In this document: piece by piece, positions 1-10,779 of the stretch
Numbering within the stretch: the first letter of the stretch is position 1
Layout: every line of letters starts with the position of its first letter
NCBI GenBank assembly: GCA_012184525.1
Contig: WOFQ01000020.1
Coordinates: 496,001-560,000 of the forward strand
Length of the DNA stretch: 64,000 nucleotides
Reading direction: 5' to 3'
Source: Xenoacremonium recifei
Lineage: Eukaryota > Ascomycota > Sordariomycetes > Hypocreales > Nectriaceae
Notes under the pieces: generated by a model
The model's database searches: none
What the model was told of the DNA's origin: nothing
What the model saw: only the letters and a program-made list of their open reading frames with translations
Position numbers and translations under genes: made by a program

Positions 1-34
1 TGAACTCCTCCCGGTCTTTTCAGGGGCAACTTAC

Positions 35-687
35 TAGATAACTCGTCGTCCGTACACCTCAGACAGCGGCGCAAAGATCATAGGCCCAACACCAAAGCCC
101 ACGACAAACAGCGAGATACTCACCAGCGCAACCTCCTCGCTGACGTTGAACTCGTCCGCCACGCCCTGGATGTCCGCCGTGATAACCGCCGACGCAAACG
201 CAACAACAAAGCACGTCATCGCCACGACCATCGTGCACCACCACTTATACGCCTTGCTCCAATTCTTAGGATTCTCTGGATCCCCAGGCGTGAACGTCAC
301 AAGCTGGTAGCGTCTCTCGCCCGACGCCCCGGGTTCACGACTGCTTAATCTTGCAACCGCGGGAGGCTCAACCGGACCTGGAATCGCACCTTCGGCAGTC
401 TCGACACGGTACTCGTCCAGGTTGGCCGTGGCAGACAGCGTCCGGTACGGCAGGTCGATGTCCAGGTCCGGGTCGCGGGCTTCCTTGTGCGGCGGCTCGC
501 CGCCCGAGAGGGAGAGCGAGCGGCGCAGACGGCCCAGCGCGCTGTTGTGCGTGTTGATGGGGGCGAATTGCCGGGCGACGTCATCGGAGGAGGAGGAGGA
601 GGCGGCATCGTCGTCGTGCGCGCCTGGGAGGGTGGCTGAGGATACTCGCGAGGGGGCGTTCATGGTGTTTGAGTCTGATTGTTCCAT
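35..687 (-). CDS. MFS drug transporter, DHA1-like (5' exon only, cut by window edge)
   Basis: First coding exon of a plasma-membrane major facilitator. The first ATG is at 687; one codon upstream is a GTG. About 140 hydrophilic residues, rich in Ser, Asp and Arg, precede the family signature GDPENPKNWSKAYKW. Two membrane segments follow (WWCTMVVAMTCFVVAFASAVI and VALVSISLFVVGFGVGPMIFAP), then the motif-A-like PLSEVYGRR. This order matches polyamine/multidrug H+ antiporters of the FLU1/TPO type. The exon ends at 35 with a GTAAGT donor (34..29), so the TAG read just after RRVI is intronic. The rest of the gene lies left of the window. A short trinucleotide run encodes the poly-Ser near residue 35. 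The substrate cannot be deduced. Confidence 0.85.
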
Positions 688-690
688 CAC

Positions 691-1962
691 TTAATGAGAG
701 AGAGTGTGTGGACTCATGTATAACCAAGTCAGTGTTAATGACAGTAGTTGAGTGAAGGGAGGATAGAAGAAGTTAAAGTGTATAAGTATAAGTAAAAGTG
801 TGTAAGTCAAGTTGGATGCGGGTGGCGATTAGGAACCACACACAAGTGAATGATGGCAGACACAATAACCTTTCACTCCTGTCACCAAGCCGGGGGACAC
901 AGCCCGTTATATATCTTCATCCCCTGTGCCTCCATCTCCCTCTCTCACATTCCAGCCCAGATCTCCCACGCCCACGCGCCCCCCGACCCAACGCCGGGCC
1001 CCAAACACGAGGGCAAGATAGGGAAATGAAGGTTCCGCGGCCGGCAGCCCCCAGTCTACCTTCTTCTGCTTCTAGAATTGCCCTTCACGCAAAGTACCCT
1101 GTTGTTGTCACGAACTTGCGGCTCCAACCGCTCACCCTTAGCCTTCGCTACTTAGCTCCGCAACGTGGAACCCGCCCTCAGAGATTTTCTACCCAATCAT
1201 CGCTCTATCTGGGGATAACTCGGCGTTCACTGCTGATGAAGCGCCACCCGCCGCCCCAGTTAATTTGTTCCGATTGCAGACGACAGTGACAAACGCTCCA
1301 AGGGGGGGGGTGCGGCTGTTGCAGCGATCTGACGTCGTGTCCCAGATCTTGCTGTCGCGTCTTCTTCTCCTCATCGTTTTCCCTCGCCCTTTTTTGTGCC
1401 CTTTTTTTGCTGGTCTTGTGGTCTTCCTCGTCCCGTTGCCCCGGAACCCACCTCCGGCAGGAATCGGACGGACCCGGAATGGGTCTTCGGCGCAAAAACT
1501 CAAAATTACCCACTTCGGCCCCGGAGTGGGGCCCGGGAGAGCTCACGGCCGCGGCGACGCCGGCATCGGACTGAGAGCGCGACAGCGAGGGGGTGGCGGA
1601 CTGATAATCCAGCTGCGGGCCAGGCAGGGGGCGTGGCATCTAGGTTGCAAGGTTGCTATCCTTCCCAAAGGCCTGACGAACCGAGCCCGCCCCCCGTTGG
1701 GCTGAAGTCCTCTTGTCTCAAACCGCCCCCCACCCGGGCTACATGAACTTATCGTCATTGGGATTAATGGCGCAGGCCTGGACGGGTCAGTCGCAGTCAA
1801 ATCGTCGGTACCAGGGGCCGGTAATTACTAGTTGGGATCTTCCTTGTTTCGACCGCCTACCGATGCTATCAAATCAATGCTGAGCGTTGCTTCTCTATCC
1901 ATTCTGGGTTGGGCCCCCTTCGGGCTGCTCTCTGACGACACCTCCGTTATACACCCGTCGAG
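691..1962. other. Intergenic, promoter side of the MFS gene
   Basis: No convincing gene. Overlapping open frames here lack family motifs and have the simple composition of GC-rich spacer. It holds a G9 run near 1302 and T/C-rich tracts at 1370-1410. A TATATAA-like box on the minus strand (about 905-912) could serve the MFS gene. Confidence 0.6.
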
Positions 1963-4496
1963 CTATCGCAGTTCCACGTCTAACCTCGCGATGCCACTGA
2001 CTTCCTCCACCAGGTCCGCGCTGACCGTGCCGCCTGCTGGTCCCCCGTCCCAACCCGTCAGGAGTCTCCGGTATCGTTCCAGGGGTCGTCTCCTCCCTGC
2101 TGCTGGTATTGTTGTTGTTGTCCCGTCAAAGAGTGCCAGATGCGTCACAGTACTCGGCTGCTCCACCTCAGCCATGACAAAGTCGCCATCGCCGTCAATC
2201 TGCCTTAAACTCCCGTCATGCTGGATGGCCGCACGTGAGATGTCGATCTGGACCTCCCCTCGGCCGGCTCTCAGCGCCCACGCCCTCGCCCACCCCTCTG
2301 CGCTAAACGCCCAGAGTATAACCTCTGGCCCTGCATCGACGGCCAACTCAACGAGGTTACAGCAGACGGCCACCGATTGGCCCTGTATCTCCAGCGGATA
2401 CGCGCTGCTCTCACGGAAAGGGTCGCTAAAGATGTCGATGGCATGGTACTGATCCTCTGGCCGCCAGCTTACCCACTCCGCGACGTCTTCCCCGCGTTCC
2501 GGTGCATCGGCTGCTGAATTCGGCTTTGCTGGATAGGAGAAGGAGGGTGAGCTGCGGGCGCGCGGCGAGATGTCGTGGAACATGTCTGGTGGGATTGTGT
2601 AGAACACCATCACCTGCTTATCTTTATCCTCATGACAAGAGGCCCCCGGCTGCAGCGGGTGCAGCGGGTCGGAGCGGGAAGCAGGTGAATCCCTGTCATT
2701 GTCGCTTACAACCTGCATCGATTCTTCTGCTGCTGCTGCTGCTGCTTCTCCCCCATTGCTATCATGCCTACTACTGACAGGGAACGTTGCCAGCACGCGC
2801 ACCCCATGTCGCGTATCGGCGCCAGCAGTGTAGAGCAGGGGCAGAGGTGAAGACGCAATGGCAGGTGGGCGAAACCAGACCTTGCGGATCAACCGATGCA
2901 GTGTTCCTGAGGGCGAATCCGTCCCCAGACAGAGATTCCCCGTCTTGGGATCCGTAAACAGAATGTGGTATCCGTCTCCCAATGGCACCGCCCTGTAGTG
3001 GTCCGCAGCGGTTGCAGAGATCCGTTGCAAGCCGTTTGTCTGGGGTTGCGATCCTTGGTCTAAGAGGTCGCGAGGCCGAAGCCACCACCGTTGTGACGGT
3101 AGATCAGCAACCGTACGTACATCATGACGGCTAGCTTCGTCTCTTTGTCCTCGTGAGCCTTCGCCCAATACCGAGACCGATGCCGTGCTGGAGTTAAGCC
3201 CGGGGCCGAAGCCGAAGCCTTGAAGTGGGTGCCCGGCCGGTCCGAGGTCGTTGTCCAGCAATACAGCGGCCGAGCTGATGAGTCTCAGCTTCTTGCCAGT
3301 GTCAACCCCTCGCCTCGCTGGCAGAAAGTAGAGATAGTCGCTCGGCGCCGTCAGCGGAAACCATCGACTCAAGTCCTGGCCTGAGAGTGCGTCCACCTAG
3401 TGTAGCTCAATGCCCGAGGAGCACCCAAATGCCACACAGTTCCGCTGCGGACAAAGAGCCACCGAACGCGGTGGGTCGTCCCGGTGACAGATACTCCTGT
3501 ATACCGATCGCGGCCCGTCCTCGATAGGGGGAGCCTGCAGAACGGCCTCCTCCTGGCAGATGCACGTCATGGGGGTTATGCGGCTGTTGCTGTAGCTGTT
3601 GCTGCTCGACGGTCCTCCAGCTGGGGATCCCGGCCCAGAGTTGTTGTTGGAGGCACTGGCTGAGCTGGCTCTTGACGACACTCCCACGCGCTCAGCCATT
3701 ATGTCGCAAACCATTCCGAGACGGCCCTCCATGAGAAACGCAATGGCATAGCGGCCAGCCGACGTGTCCATGCTGCAGGCAATCACTCTTCGTGGACACA
3801 CGACGATGGTGACCGGCCGCAGCATGCCCAGGGGCAGTCCTTCTCGAGGCACAGACGGGAGCCTCCAACCACAGTTCGAGGTAATGCAGACGTGGTTCAA
3901 CTCATACACAAAGACAGCCAGACCATACGTTGCCAGCAAGAAGCGTCCGCAGAGACTGACAGTAAAGACCACAGCCCCCTGCAACGCACCCCTCCTGGCC
4001 CCGGGCACCAGCTCACTGAAGTCAGTGTATCCGACCTCCACGAACGCATTCTCGTCCCGGCTCGCCAACGCACACTCCCTCGCGATCCATCGACTCATGA
4101 TCCTCTCCTGATCCAAGTGGACGAGTCGATTTAGGGGCGGCGGCGTGAGCAGCTGTAGCATGCTGCTCCACCAGCCTCCTCGCTTCAGCATCTGGACAAG
4201 CAGTGGACGATCGATACTGGCCAGGAACCACACGCGGCACGTGTGACGGGCGGCATCAAAATCAGCTGGCGCGAGGTATCGATAGATCTCCTAGATGATC
4301 TCGTTGGGGAGTCTCATCGAAACAGGGCAGTCTACTGTTCGTCAGGGGCTGAGGCTGACACACAGACATCCAACCACGGAGTGCCCGGATACATACCGTC
4401 GAGTCTAACATAAGAGTAATCGCCCCCAACAAGCCGCTGCACGTTGGCCGCTTCGGCGGGCACGGCGTTAACTCGCTGTCCATGGCTAAGCATCAT
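1963..4496 (-). pseudogene. F-box protein gene interrupted by two in-frame TAG codons (pseudogene or RNA-edited gene)
   Basis: Two exons join in phase: 4397-4496 (from MMLSHGQ) and 1963-4331. The intron is 4332-4396, with donor GTATGT and acceptor TAG. The joined frame is 823 codons and reads an F-box near the start (RLPNEII, then EIYRYLAPADFD), a tryptophan-rich middle and a long C-terminal part resembling the WD40/beta-propeller-like region of fungal F-box proteins. Two TAG codons break it: 4293..4291 inside the F-box (between NEII and EIYRY) and 3399..3397 (between GIELH and VDALSG). No frameshift or other stop occurs in about 2.4 kb. The frame is plainly coding on both sides of each TAG, so these are isolated nonsense codons, not gene ends. 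The role would be substrate recognition in an SCF ubiquitin ligase. Alternatives are a recent pseudogene, sequence error, artificial splicing around the stops, or UAG-to-UGG editing. Confidence 0.8.
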
Positions 4497-5066
4497 GGCC
4501 ACCGACGCCAGCGCTCTCTCAGGATGGCTGCTGCCGCTGCAGGTGCTCTTCAGCCGCGGCCGCGGTTTCGTCGGCCGAGTGCCTGCAACGCCCCGAGAGA
4601 GGAGTATTTGCCAGGACGTTGTGGAAGTGCCTCCCCAGACTGGAGGCGATAGGCGGTGCCAGGGATCTGGTGATGATGATGGATGAGCATAGGGTCTAGG
4701 TTCTAGGTTCGCGGAATTGGAGGAAGAAACTCGGAAGCCCGCGGCGAGTCTGTCTGAAGCCCGATCTCGTCTCGGTTGTTCTTGCATGTCCGGCATTACC
4801 GAGACAGAAGAAGTTGGCCAGTGCAACTCTGTATTCCGTCAGCCCCGGATATCACAGGTAAGGGCACTGGAGATGAACATCCAGCTGCGATACAAACTCA
4901 CCATCACATTCACTCTTTGTTGCACTCTTCCAGTGATCGAATCAATAGGGACGGAAAGTATAGGATGTCTACCAAAGTCATGACCAGTCCCATTCATGCA
5001 ACAACTCCTGACTCCCCGTCTCATTCATTACCCCCTCAGTCGTGTCCCATGCCTTTTACAAAATAT
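4497..5066. other. Intergenic between the F-box gene and CSC1
   Basis: Promoter and 5' leader of the F-box gene, and the 3' flank of the channel gene (both minus strand). The F-box frame stays open upstream to an ATG at 4826, but that part reads like translated leader, so the start at 4496 is preferred. Confidence 0.5.
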
Positions 5067-7850
5067 TTACACATTGTCCGCACCGTCCCTCCAAACATTA
5101 GAGTCTCCTATCCCGAGAGTACTATCGGCACCTCGGAGCAGGAGTGGGGGTTGATCGTCAGTCGTTTCCGTGTCATCATCCGGAAGGTCTGGGGGTGGGT
5201 CGTCGTAGATCCACGGTCTTTGGAGACTATCATCTGAGCGTCAGTATGTGTTCTCGTGAATAATTAGTTGCTGTCAGACTTACGGAGTCACCAGACTAGG
5301 GTTTATAAACACTTGACCCTTTTCTTTGTACTCGTCGAGTGTGCTGCCCCTGCGGAGCACTGTCCGAGACGGCCGCGTATCGTTATGCTCGTCAAAGGTC
5401 TCGTCCAGTACGGCATCATCCTCTGAGTCTTGGTCCGCGCGAATCGCTCGAAGTGCAATATACTTGGTCAAAGGCTCAAAGCGTTGCTTGATGTAGTAGC
5501 TATACCAGATGCTGAACGGAACGAGGGGGAAGACAGCAGCAGACTGGATAAAGGCAGACGCCGTCGCAATCTGGCCAATCATGACGATCTCAAAGACCAC
5601 AAGGCCGATGATGATGCGATAGCAAACTATGCGCCATGCACCTCCCGTGGCGTGTTGCGGCTGAACCATGGCATAGAGCACCATGTACTTGAAGGCGAAG
5701 TACCCAATGGCAAAGTACAGCGTCCCGATGATGAGCATGGCAAACCCTCTCTTGAGAACGCTGTAAATCAGACAGAGATTGAAGACCAGAAGCGCGGTGG
5801 GAAGGTAGAAGCCGTATTGGAAGATTGGTGGCTTCTTGAGCTCGACAAAGTCGCGCGGCGTCTTGGCCATCATGCGCTGGAACGGGTACAGGAAAACGCT
5901 TCCCACCTCAAGAATTCGGAAGGGCATCAGGCCAATACCCTGCAACATGATGAAGCAGATGTAGAAGGTAGACAGACTTTCCACATCGGCTGCGATGATA
6001 CGTGGGATCTGGCTTGTGTCCTTTAACATTCCCTGCAGAACGCTCAGGAAGTCGAGCCCCGTGCGCGAGATAGCGAAGACGAAGAAGGTGTTAAAGAACG
6101 TGAAGAAGAAGTTTTTAGAGATGACAGACAGCTCGACGTCGCCTTGCGAGATCATTCCTTGGCAGTTTGAGAGGTAGTCGTAGAGATACGGAACTGCCAC
6201 GTTCAGCAACGAGACCACCAAGGTTGGGATGCCGTTTCGAAATAGGGACTCGATAATAGCGTGTTGCTCAAGCCATTTTGTGAATTCAGGTGCTGCTTTC
6301 CTCACGGCGCAAATGGACAGCAGAGAGGCCAGGAAGGCTGTCGGGAAGATCCAAACAATAGTCAAAACCGTGATGAACAAGGTGATGGCCCATGACTTGA
6401 GCCGTCGGATGCCACGGTAAGAATATGTGTTCTTCCAGACCAGATCTGAGGGAGCAGGCGTTTGTTTGGTCAAGAGGCGGCCGGGTCGGGGATCTATCCG
6501 AGCCTGGATGACCATCTGACAGGAAGCGACCGTGTCCATGGTGACGAGAGCCATGTCCGTTGGAGTGTATTCCTTCTTTCGTGCTTCCAGAACCTTAGCA
6601 TCGATCCTACGCAGCTTTTCCTCGTAGTAATCAATAGCATCGAGCCTCTTGGAATGCCATCCCAGGAAGCCGGAGCGGAGTTTGATCTGGGGACGGCCAT
6701 CTTCGCCCCAATCACCTTGCGGCAGATCGTCCTCGAGGAGGTGCCCGTTCTCTCCGGATTCTTCGTCGGTCGATTCTCGAGAGCTTCGTGGAGTGTGACG
6801 AACAATCTCTGTGGGCGCTGCGAGGCCTTTGTTCACATTCTCTTCCCGAGTCTTGAGGTACTTCGCCCAAGACGCTTCCAGCTTCCGAAGGGTCAAGTCT
6901 CGCTGCTCCACGAGCTGATCCAGCTTCTGCCAATTACGGCACATCACCACAGCGTCTACCGTCCCAATATCCAATTTCTCGATGAGGTTTTTGACTTTAT
7001 CCTCGGACCTCAAGTCAGGGGGGATTCCGGTGAGTCGAAATGTGCGATCGGTGACGGTCGACTGAGATCCAAGATAGTCTTGGCGGTAGCGAATGATTCG
7101 GAACGTCTCGAAGTTGATGAAGTAAATGGTCAATCCCACGAAGAAGTAGGTGAAGACGACGTAGGACCACAAAAAAGAGCGTTCAAAGCTCTTGTCGCCA
7201 TCGCCTTTCTTGCCCTTTCCCAGCGGATCGGCCCCAACGTCGGGCAGAAACGTCTGCGTGGTCGCATACAAGCTGTTGTAAGCAGCATCGTCGTCACTGT
7301 TGTTGCCCCCAAAATCCCATCGGAAGTTGTTGTAGTGCTTGTTGATGGGCCAAAGCACCACTGTCGCGAAAAAGGACATGACTGCAAATAGTCGCGCCGA
7401 CATTTTGAAGAAGGTCAGGAACTGCATTTTCATTAGCATCGTCTCAGCCATGATGTCCTCTCGCTTCAACCCACCACAAAGGCATCAAGTCCAGCCGAAG
7501 CCAGCACTTGCTCCTCCGTCACCTTGTACAGCCGGGGAATCCATCCAAAAGCAGTATCGCCCAGCGACGGGAGTTCGACCGAGGACTCGAGATGAAGCTT
7601 GCGCGCAGCATAAAGCGACGGCCATCGTGGGCGCAGAATCTAGATGCCCAATACAGTCAGTCAGTCCGCCGCTCATCCATGCGCCCGCAATCGGCCTTGA
7701 CCTGCAGCCAGATAAGGGGGTGCATACACAAAATGCGACGAACGCCGAGACGCCGATGGCCAGCGAGAGCACGAGCTGGACCTGGAGACTCTTGTCGTTG
7801 GAGGGGAAGATGAGGTCCTCGGGCTCGCAACCCTTGTTGTCGTCAGACAT
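5067..7850 (-). CDS. CSC1: CSC1/OSCA/TMEM63-type osmosensitive calcium-permeable cation channel
   Basis: Four exons: 7728-7850, 7475-7639, 5284-7421 and 5067-5226. Introns of 88, 53 and 57 nt rejoin the frame into 861 residues. Order of domains: start MSDDNKG with a first membrane helix (LVLSLAIGVSAFVAFC), then the RSN1_TM region with the junction AGLDAFV|FLTFFKM, then two more helices. Next comes the cytosolic RNA-binding-like PHM7_cyt domain (RLTGIPPDLRSEDKV, and the EEKLRRIDAKVLEARKKEY part), the RSN1_7TM (DUF221) channel region with at least eight hydrophobic segments, and an acidic C-tail ending in WRDGADNV. Known members are hyperosmolality- or stretch-gated channels of the plasma membrane or vacuole. 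The last short exon is easily missed because the main exon runs into a stop two codons after VTP. Single-exon annotation would lose both termini. Confidence 0.92.
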
Positions 7851-8146
7851 AGTAAGAGTGCCCCTGTGACGGGCGGATGGCGTGTTGGAACTACAATAAG
7901 TCGGTAGCGATGTAGACAGGCGTCTGGTGTTTTCTTGTACTAGGGAGATGCTGGGGAAAGGTCGAGATCGAAGCTTGGGACCGTCAGATGCTTGTTGGTG
8001 GAGCTTCCCAGCAGGAATCTCGTGAACATGAACGAGCTTCGGCATTCGCCTGCACGCATGACGTCGACGCGCACGGACCATGTGCGGAAGGGATCGCCAC
8101 AGTCCAGCCTCTGGTCTGCGCCACGCGAATCGGCTGCGAATCGGCG

Positions 8147-8494
8147 CTAGGTACGTACCGGCCCACTGGGCTCCTCGAAGTCCCCTGGCTCTCTCACCCT
8201 AACAATTAATGCTTCAACCATAGATGTAAGCTTCAATCCAAGATGAGATCTCTCCTCGCAGCCACGTTCCAGCGACAGGCACCATAGGCCACGATTGGTG
8301 ATAGCCAGAAAATTCTCGCCACTGAGAGATACGATTCCATCTTGTAGGAAAGGTTCAACGAGGACCACGTTCTCAGACTCATCCCACGTGTCTCGGTACC
8401 TTGATACGGGTTTCTGGACCAGCCAGGAATCAAATGACAAGGCTGAGCGCTCGTATTTTGTAGGATAACCCGCCTTCAGTGACAATTTATGCAT
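8147..8494 (-). CDS. Doubtful small open frame
   Basis: ATG-started frame of 115 residues with fairly protein-like composition (ERSALSFDSWLVQKPVSRY, ENFLAITNRGLWCLSLE). No family is recognised. A GTAAGT donor lies just upstream on the same strand (8535..8530), and a preceding frame ends DEGTTTLKDC at it. This could therefore be the last exon of a short spliced gene, or a relic. Nothing supports a function. Confidence 0.22.
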   Translation of the reverse strand: MHKLSLKAGYPTKYERSALSFDSWLVQKPVSRYRDTWDESENVVLVEPFLQDGIVSLSGENFLAITNRGLWCLSLERGCEERSHLGLKLTSMVEALIVRVREPGDFEEPSGPVRT

Positions 8495-8787
8495 AGTCAG
8501 TAAATAATGTTTTCCCTAGAGCTAACATCACTTACGCAGTCCTTCAAAGTCGTAGTCCCTTCATCTCGGTTGACTACCCTACAGGAAAGTTAGCCACGCA
8601 CTTATTGTCGATTCTCGACGTCGAAGTTAGAAGGCAAGTCTCTTTTTTTACAACGCGAATGCCGGAGATAAGGTCTCAGACGAGATGCAATCCGAACGGC
8701 CTTCAATTCAAGCCATCCCTATTTCCGAAGCGCTGGAGGTACTAAGCTGGTGTTCCACTTGTGCTTCACCTGGTGAGAAACATAAGG

Positions 8788-8795
8788 TATATAAA
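8788..8795 (+). promoter_or_regulatory. TATA box of the EthD gene
   Basis: TATATAAA, 120 nt upstream of the ATG at 8915. Confidence 0.5.
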
Positions 8796-8914
8796 CGATC
8801 GATTCTGGAAGACATTCAGCCTGTTTGCACCAAAAACAGTCACTTTCACCACAGGAGCGCATTTGTGGCACAAGGAGAACTATTCAATTTCTAGGATCAC
8901 GATAAATATCCATC

Positions 8915-9384
8915 ATGGCGGACACCGAAAAGCTCGTCCGAATCACCATCCTCATGAACCGCCGAAAGGGCACCACCGAGGAGCAGTTCCGCAACCACTG
9001 GCTTAACATCCACGGTCCCCTCGCATCGGAATGGCTCCAACGAAACAAAGTCATCAAATATGTTCAAGTGAGTACATCCTCTCACATATGTCTCGTGGCA
9101 TCTCACTAAGATCACAGTACCATACAACACCCACCCTCCGTGCACCCGCAACCCGCATGGCTGCCGTGACAGGCCGCTCCCCGCTGGAATTCGACGGCAT
9201 GGTTGACTTCTACGTCCGCAAGTACGAGGATTTTGAAGAGGCTTTCAAGGATTCCTTCTATATCTCGCACGTCCATCCCGATGAGAAGGACATGATCGAT
9301 ATGGAGTCCACGCTGATGACAGTAGGAACGGAGTATGTGTGCATAGACAGAGAAAAGATAGTATTAGAGAAGCAAGAACTATAG
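8915..9384 (+). CDS. EthD/Dabb-fold small protein
   Basis: Two exons, 8915-9067 and 9118-9384, with a 50 nt intron (GTGAGT...CACAG). The product is about 139 residues. Exon 1 has the EthD start pattern: KLVRITILMNRRKGTTEEQF, then an RNHWLNIHGPLA segment, where the H-W...H-GP block is the family signature. Exon 2 gives the second half (FDGMVDFYVRKYEDFEEAF, then DEKDMIDMESTLMTVGTE). EthD-fold proteins are dimeric alpha/beta barrels; fungal ones include decarboxylases, dehydratases and cyclases of aromatic or polyketide metabolism, and many of unknown role. The protein is small, soluble and has no signal peptide. A TATA box and the lack of biosynthetic neighbours suggest an independently induced gene. 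The substrate is unknown. Confidence 0.88.
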
Positions 9385-10422
9385 ATCTATGGAAGCTGTG
9401 ACAGGTTCTCCGGGTAGACCGCTGGTACTCAACTTTAGGGGCAGGCATGATGAGAGAGGGTTCGTCAAAGCTCAAGACGATAAGTGATTATTCGTACAGC
9501 TTTTCAGATTAATCATCTAGAAGCTAGAGAACACCGAGTAGATATATTTAGATATCGGGAAAAAGAACTATGCCACCAAAAAAGCACACATGCCTCATTC
9601 GTGAATGCTCCTTACTCAGTCAGCACTCATAATCCTCGAGAGAAGAGAACACTAGGATCAGCATAAAAAAAATAGGGTAAATAGTTACTTCCCCCTGCAG
9701 AGTCAACAGTCCTGCCATTGGGTAGCAAACATGCCATGTATCTGGCGTTATAATCTGGTACACCACATCCCGGTATCACACCAAAGCGGCCACCGAGCAG
9801 AGGATAAGATGCATCAAACTTGTCAGCTGCCACAGAGGCGCTTATTGCTTTCTATGAGGCCCTGGCCGCGACCAATAGATGGCCCGATGCAGCGGAAACG
9901 CCGTGCAAGTCATCGTGTCTTTGCTACACTCACTCCTCCCTCTACTTAGCGGGAGGCCAACTAGTGGGCTGGCTGACTCGCCTCGATTGAGAAGAGAAGT
10001 CTTATGTGACGACACAATATACGCATTTCTCTGTTTGCTGTATTCCGAGAGCTCGCATCTGGAAAGAGTCAGGCCTAAAATCTCATATTCTGAATCATGA
10101 GTCTGGGTTCGACCGACGATCTGGAGAGTGAACCAATCCGTAACAGACTCAGCAAGACCCGTGTCTCTCCGCAGCCTCAAAGTGCATCAAAACGGAGTCT
10201 GTCAGGGCTGTGTGTGTGTGTGAGCAGTTGGAACAAAACTGAAGGGGGGTGCGGTCCAAGCCAGCTCACGCAAGCCACCTCGCTGCCCGGTACTGTGAAA
10301 GACGATTTGCCCGAGGCGCGCTGCAAACTCCTGAGATTCTGCAGGGGTATAAAGAGGGACGCCCGCCCATACTCCCCCAAAGATAACAAACTTCATTGCT
10401 TTCAACAAGTATTTTCAATTCA
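9385..10422. other. Intergenic 9385-10422
   Basis: Low-complexity spacer, A/T-rich at 9485-9690. It ends with a TATA-box promoter for the small frame at 10423. No gene recognised. Confidence 0.5.
10348..10353 (+). promoter_or_regulatory. TATA box
   Basis: TATAAA within GGGTATAAAGAGGG, 75 nt upstream of the ATG at 10423. Confidence 0.45.
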
Positions 10423-10779
10423 ATGGCTTCTTCTTCTAGCAACAATACGAACGGGGATCCTGTCCAGAGGACTTGGATCCAGGTGCAAAGACGCCATTCC
10501 ACCAACACTGTCGGGGCAGCTACGACAGTCCAAACTAGCGACCTGGATGAACTCATCGACAGCCAAGCGGAGCAAACCGATTCAAAAGGCCCATGGGATG
10601 GGTGTGGGTTGGTACTCGCAGCTTCCCATGGCCAAGATGACTCGATGCTCGCTATTGGAAGCCCTCACGTTCACAATCAGACGAACGGCAACAATCAACA
10701 GTCCCATTCACAGCCTGAGCCTGATAGCACCAAGGCTGAGAAGGGTAGCCAGGAGAACGGCCAGAATAATGCAGGATGA
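10423..10779 (+). CDS. Possible small hydrophilic protein
   Basis: Frame of 118 residues starting MASSSSNNTNGD in a fair initiation context (TCAATGGC). It is rich in Ser, Asn, Gln and Thr, with no signal peptide, membrane segment or known domain, and ends KGSQENGQNNAG. Support is limited to the well-placed TATA box and coding-like composition. It could be an orphan stress-type protein or a chance frame. Confidence 0.35.
   Translation: MASSSSNNTNGDPVQRTWIQVQRRHSTNTVGAATTVQTSDLDELIDSQAEQTDSKGPWDGCGLVLAASHGQDDSMLAIGSPHVHNQTNGNNQQSHSQPEPDSTKAEKGSQENGQNNAG

Larger units (their letters stand above)
7851..8914. other. Intergenic, CSC1 promoter and EthD-gene promoter
   Basis: Divergent spacer between CSC1 (minus) and the EthD gene (plus). 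It contains one weak open frame, listed separately, and the TATA box of the EthD gene. Confidence 0.5.

Noticed and set aside
1205..1705. Overlapping frames of 144-146 residues on both strands
   Set aside because: GC-rich spacer without stops; no motif, no splice chain, arginine/proline-biased composition.
1963..4496. Heavy repeat-induced point mutation across the F-box gene
   Set aside because: Only two TAG changes fit CpA-to-TpA; the rest of the gene keeps normal GC content and an open frame, so full RIP inactivation is not supported.
5430..6026. Open frame of 198 residues on the plus strand
   Set aside because: Shadow of the CSC1 7TM region on the opposite strand.
6462..7391. Open frame of 309 residues on the plus strand
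   Set aside because: It is antisense to the CSC1 main exon, has no family motifs, and mirrors conserved codons of CSC1.
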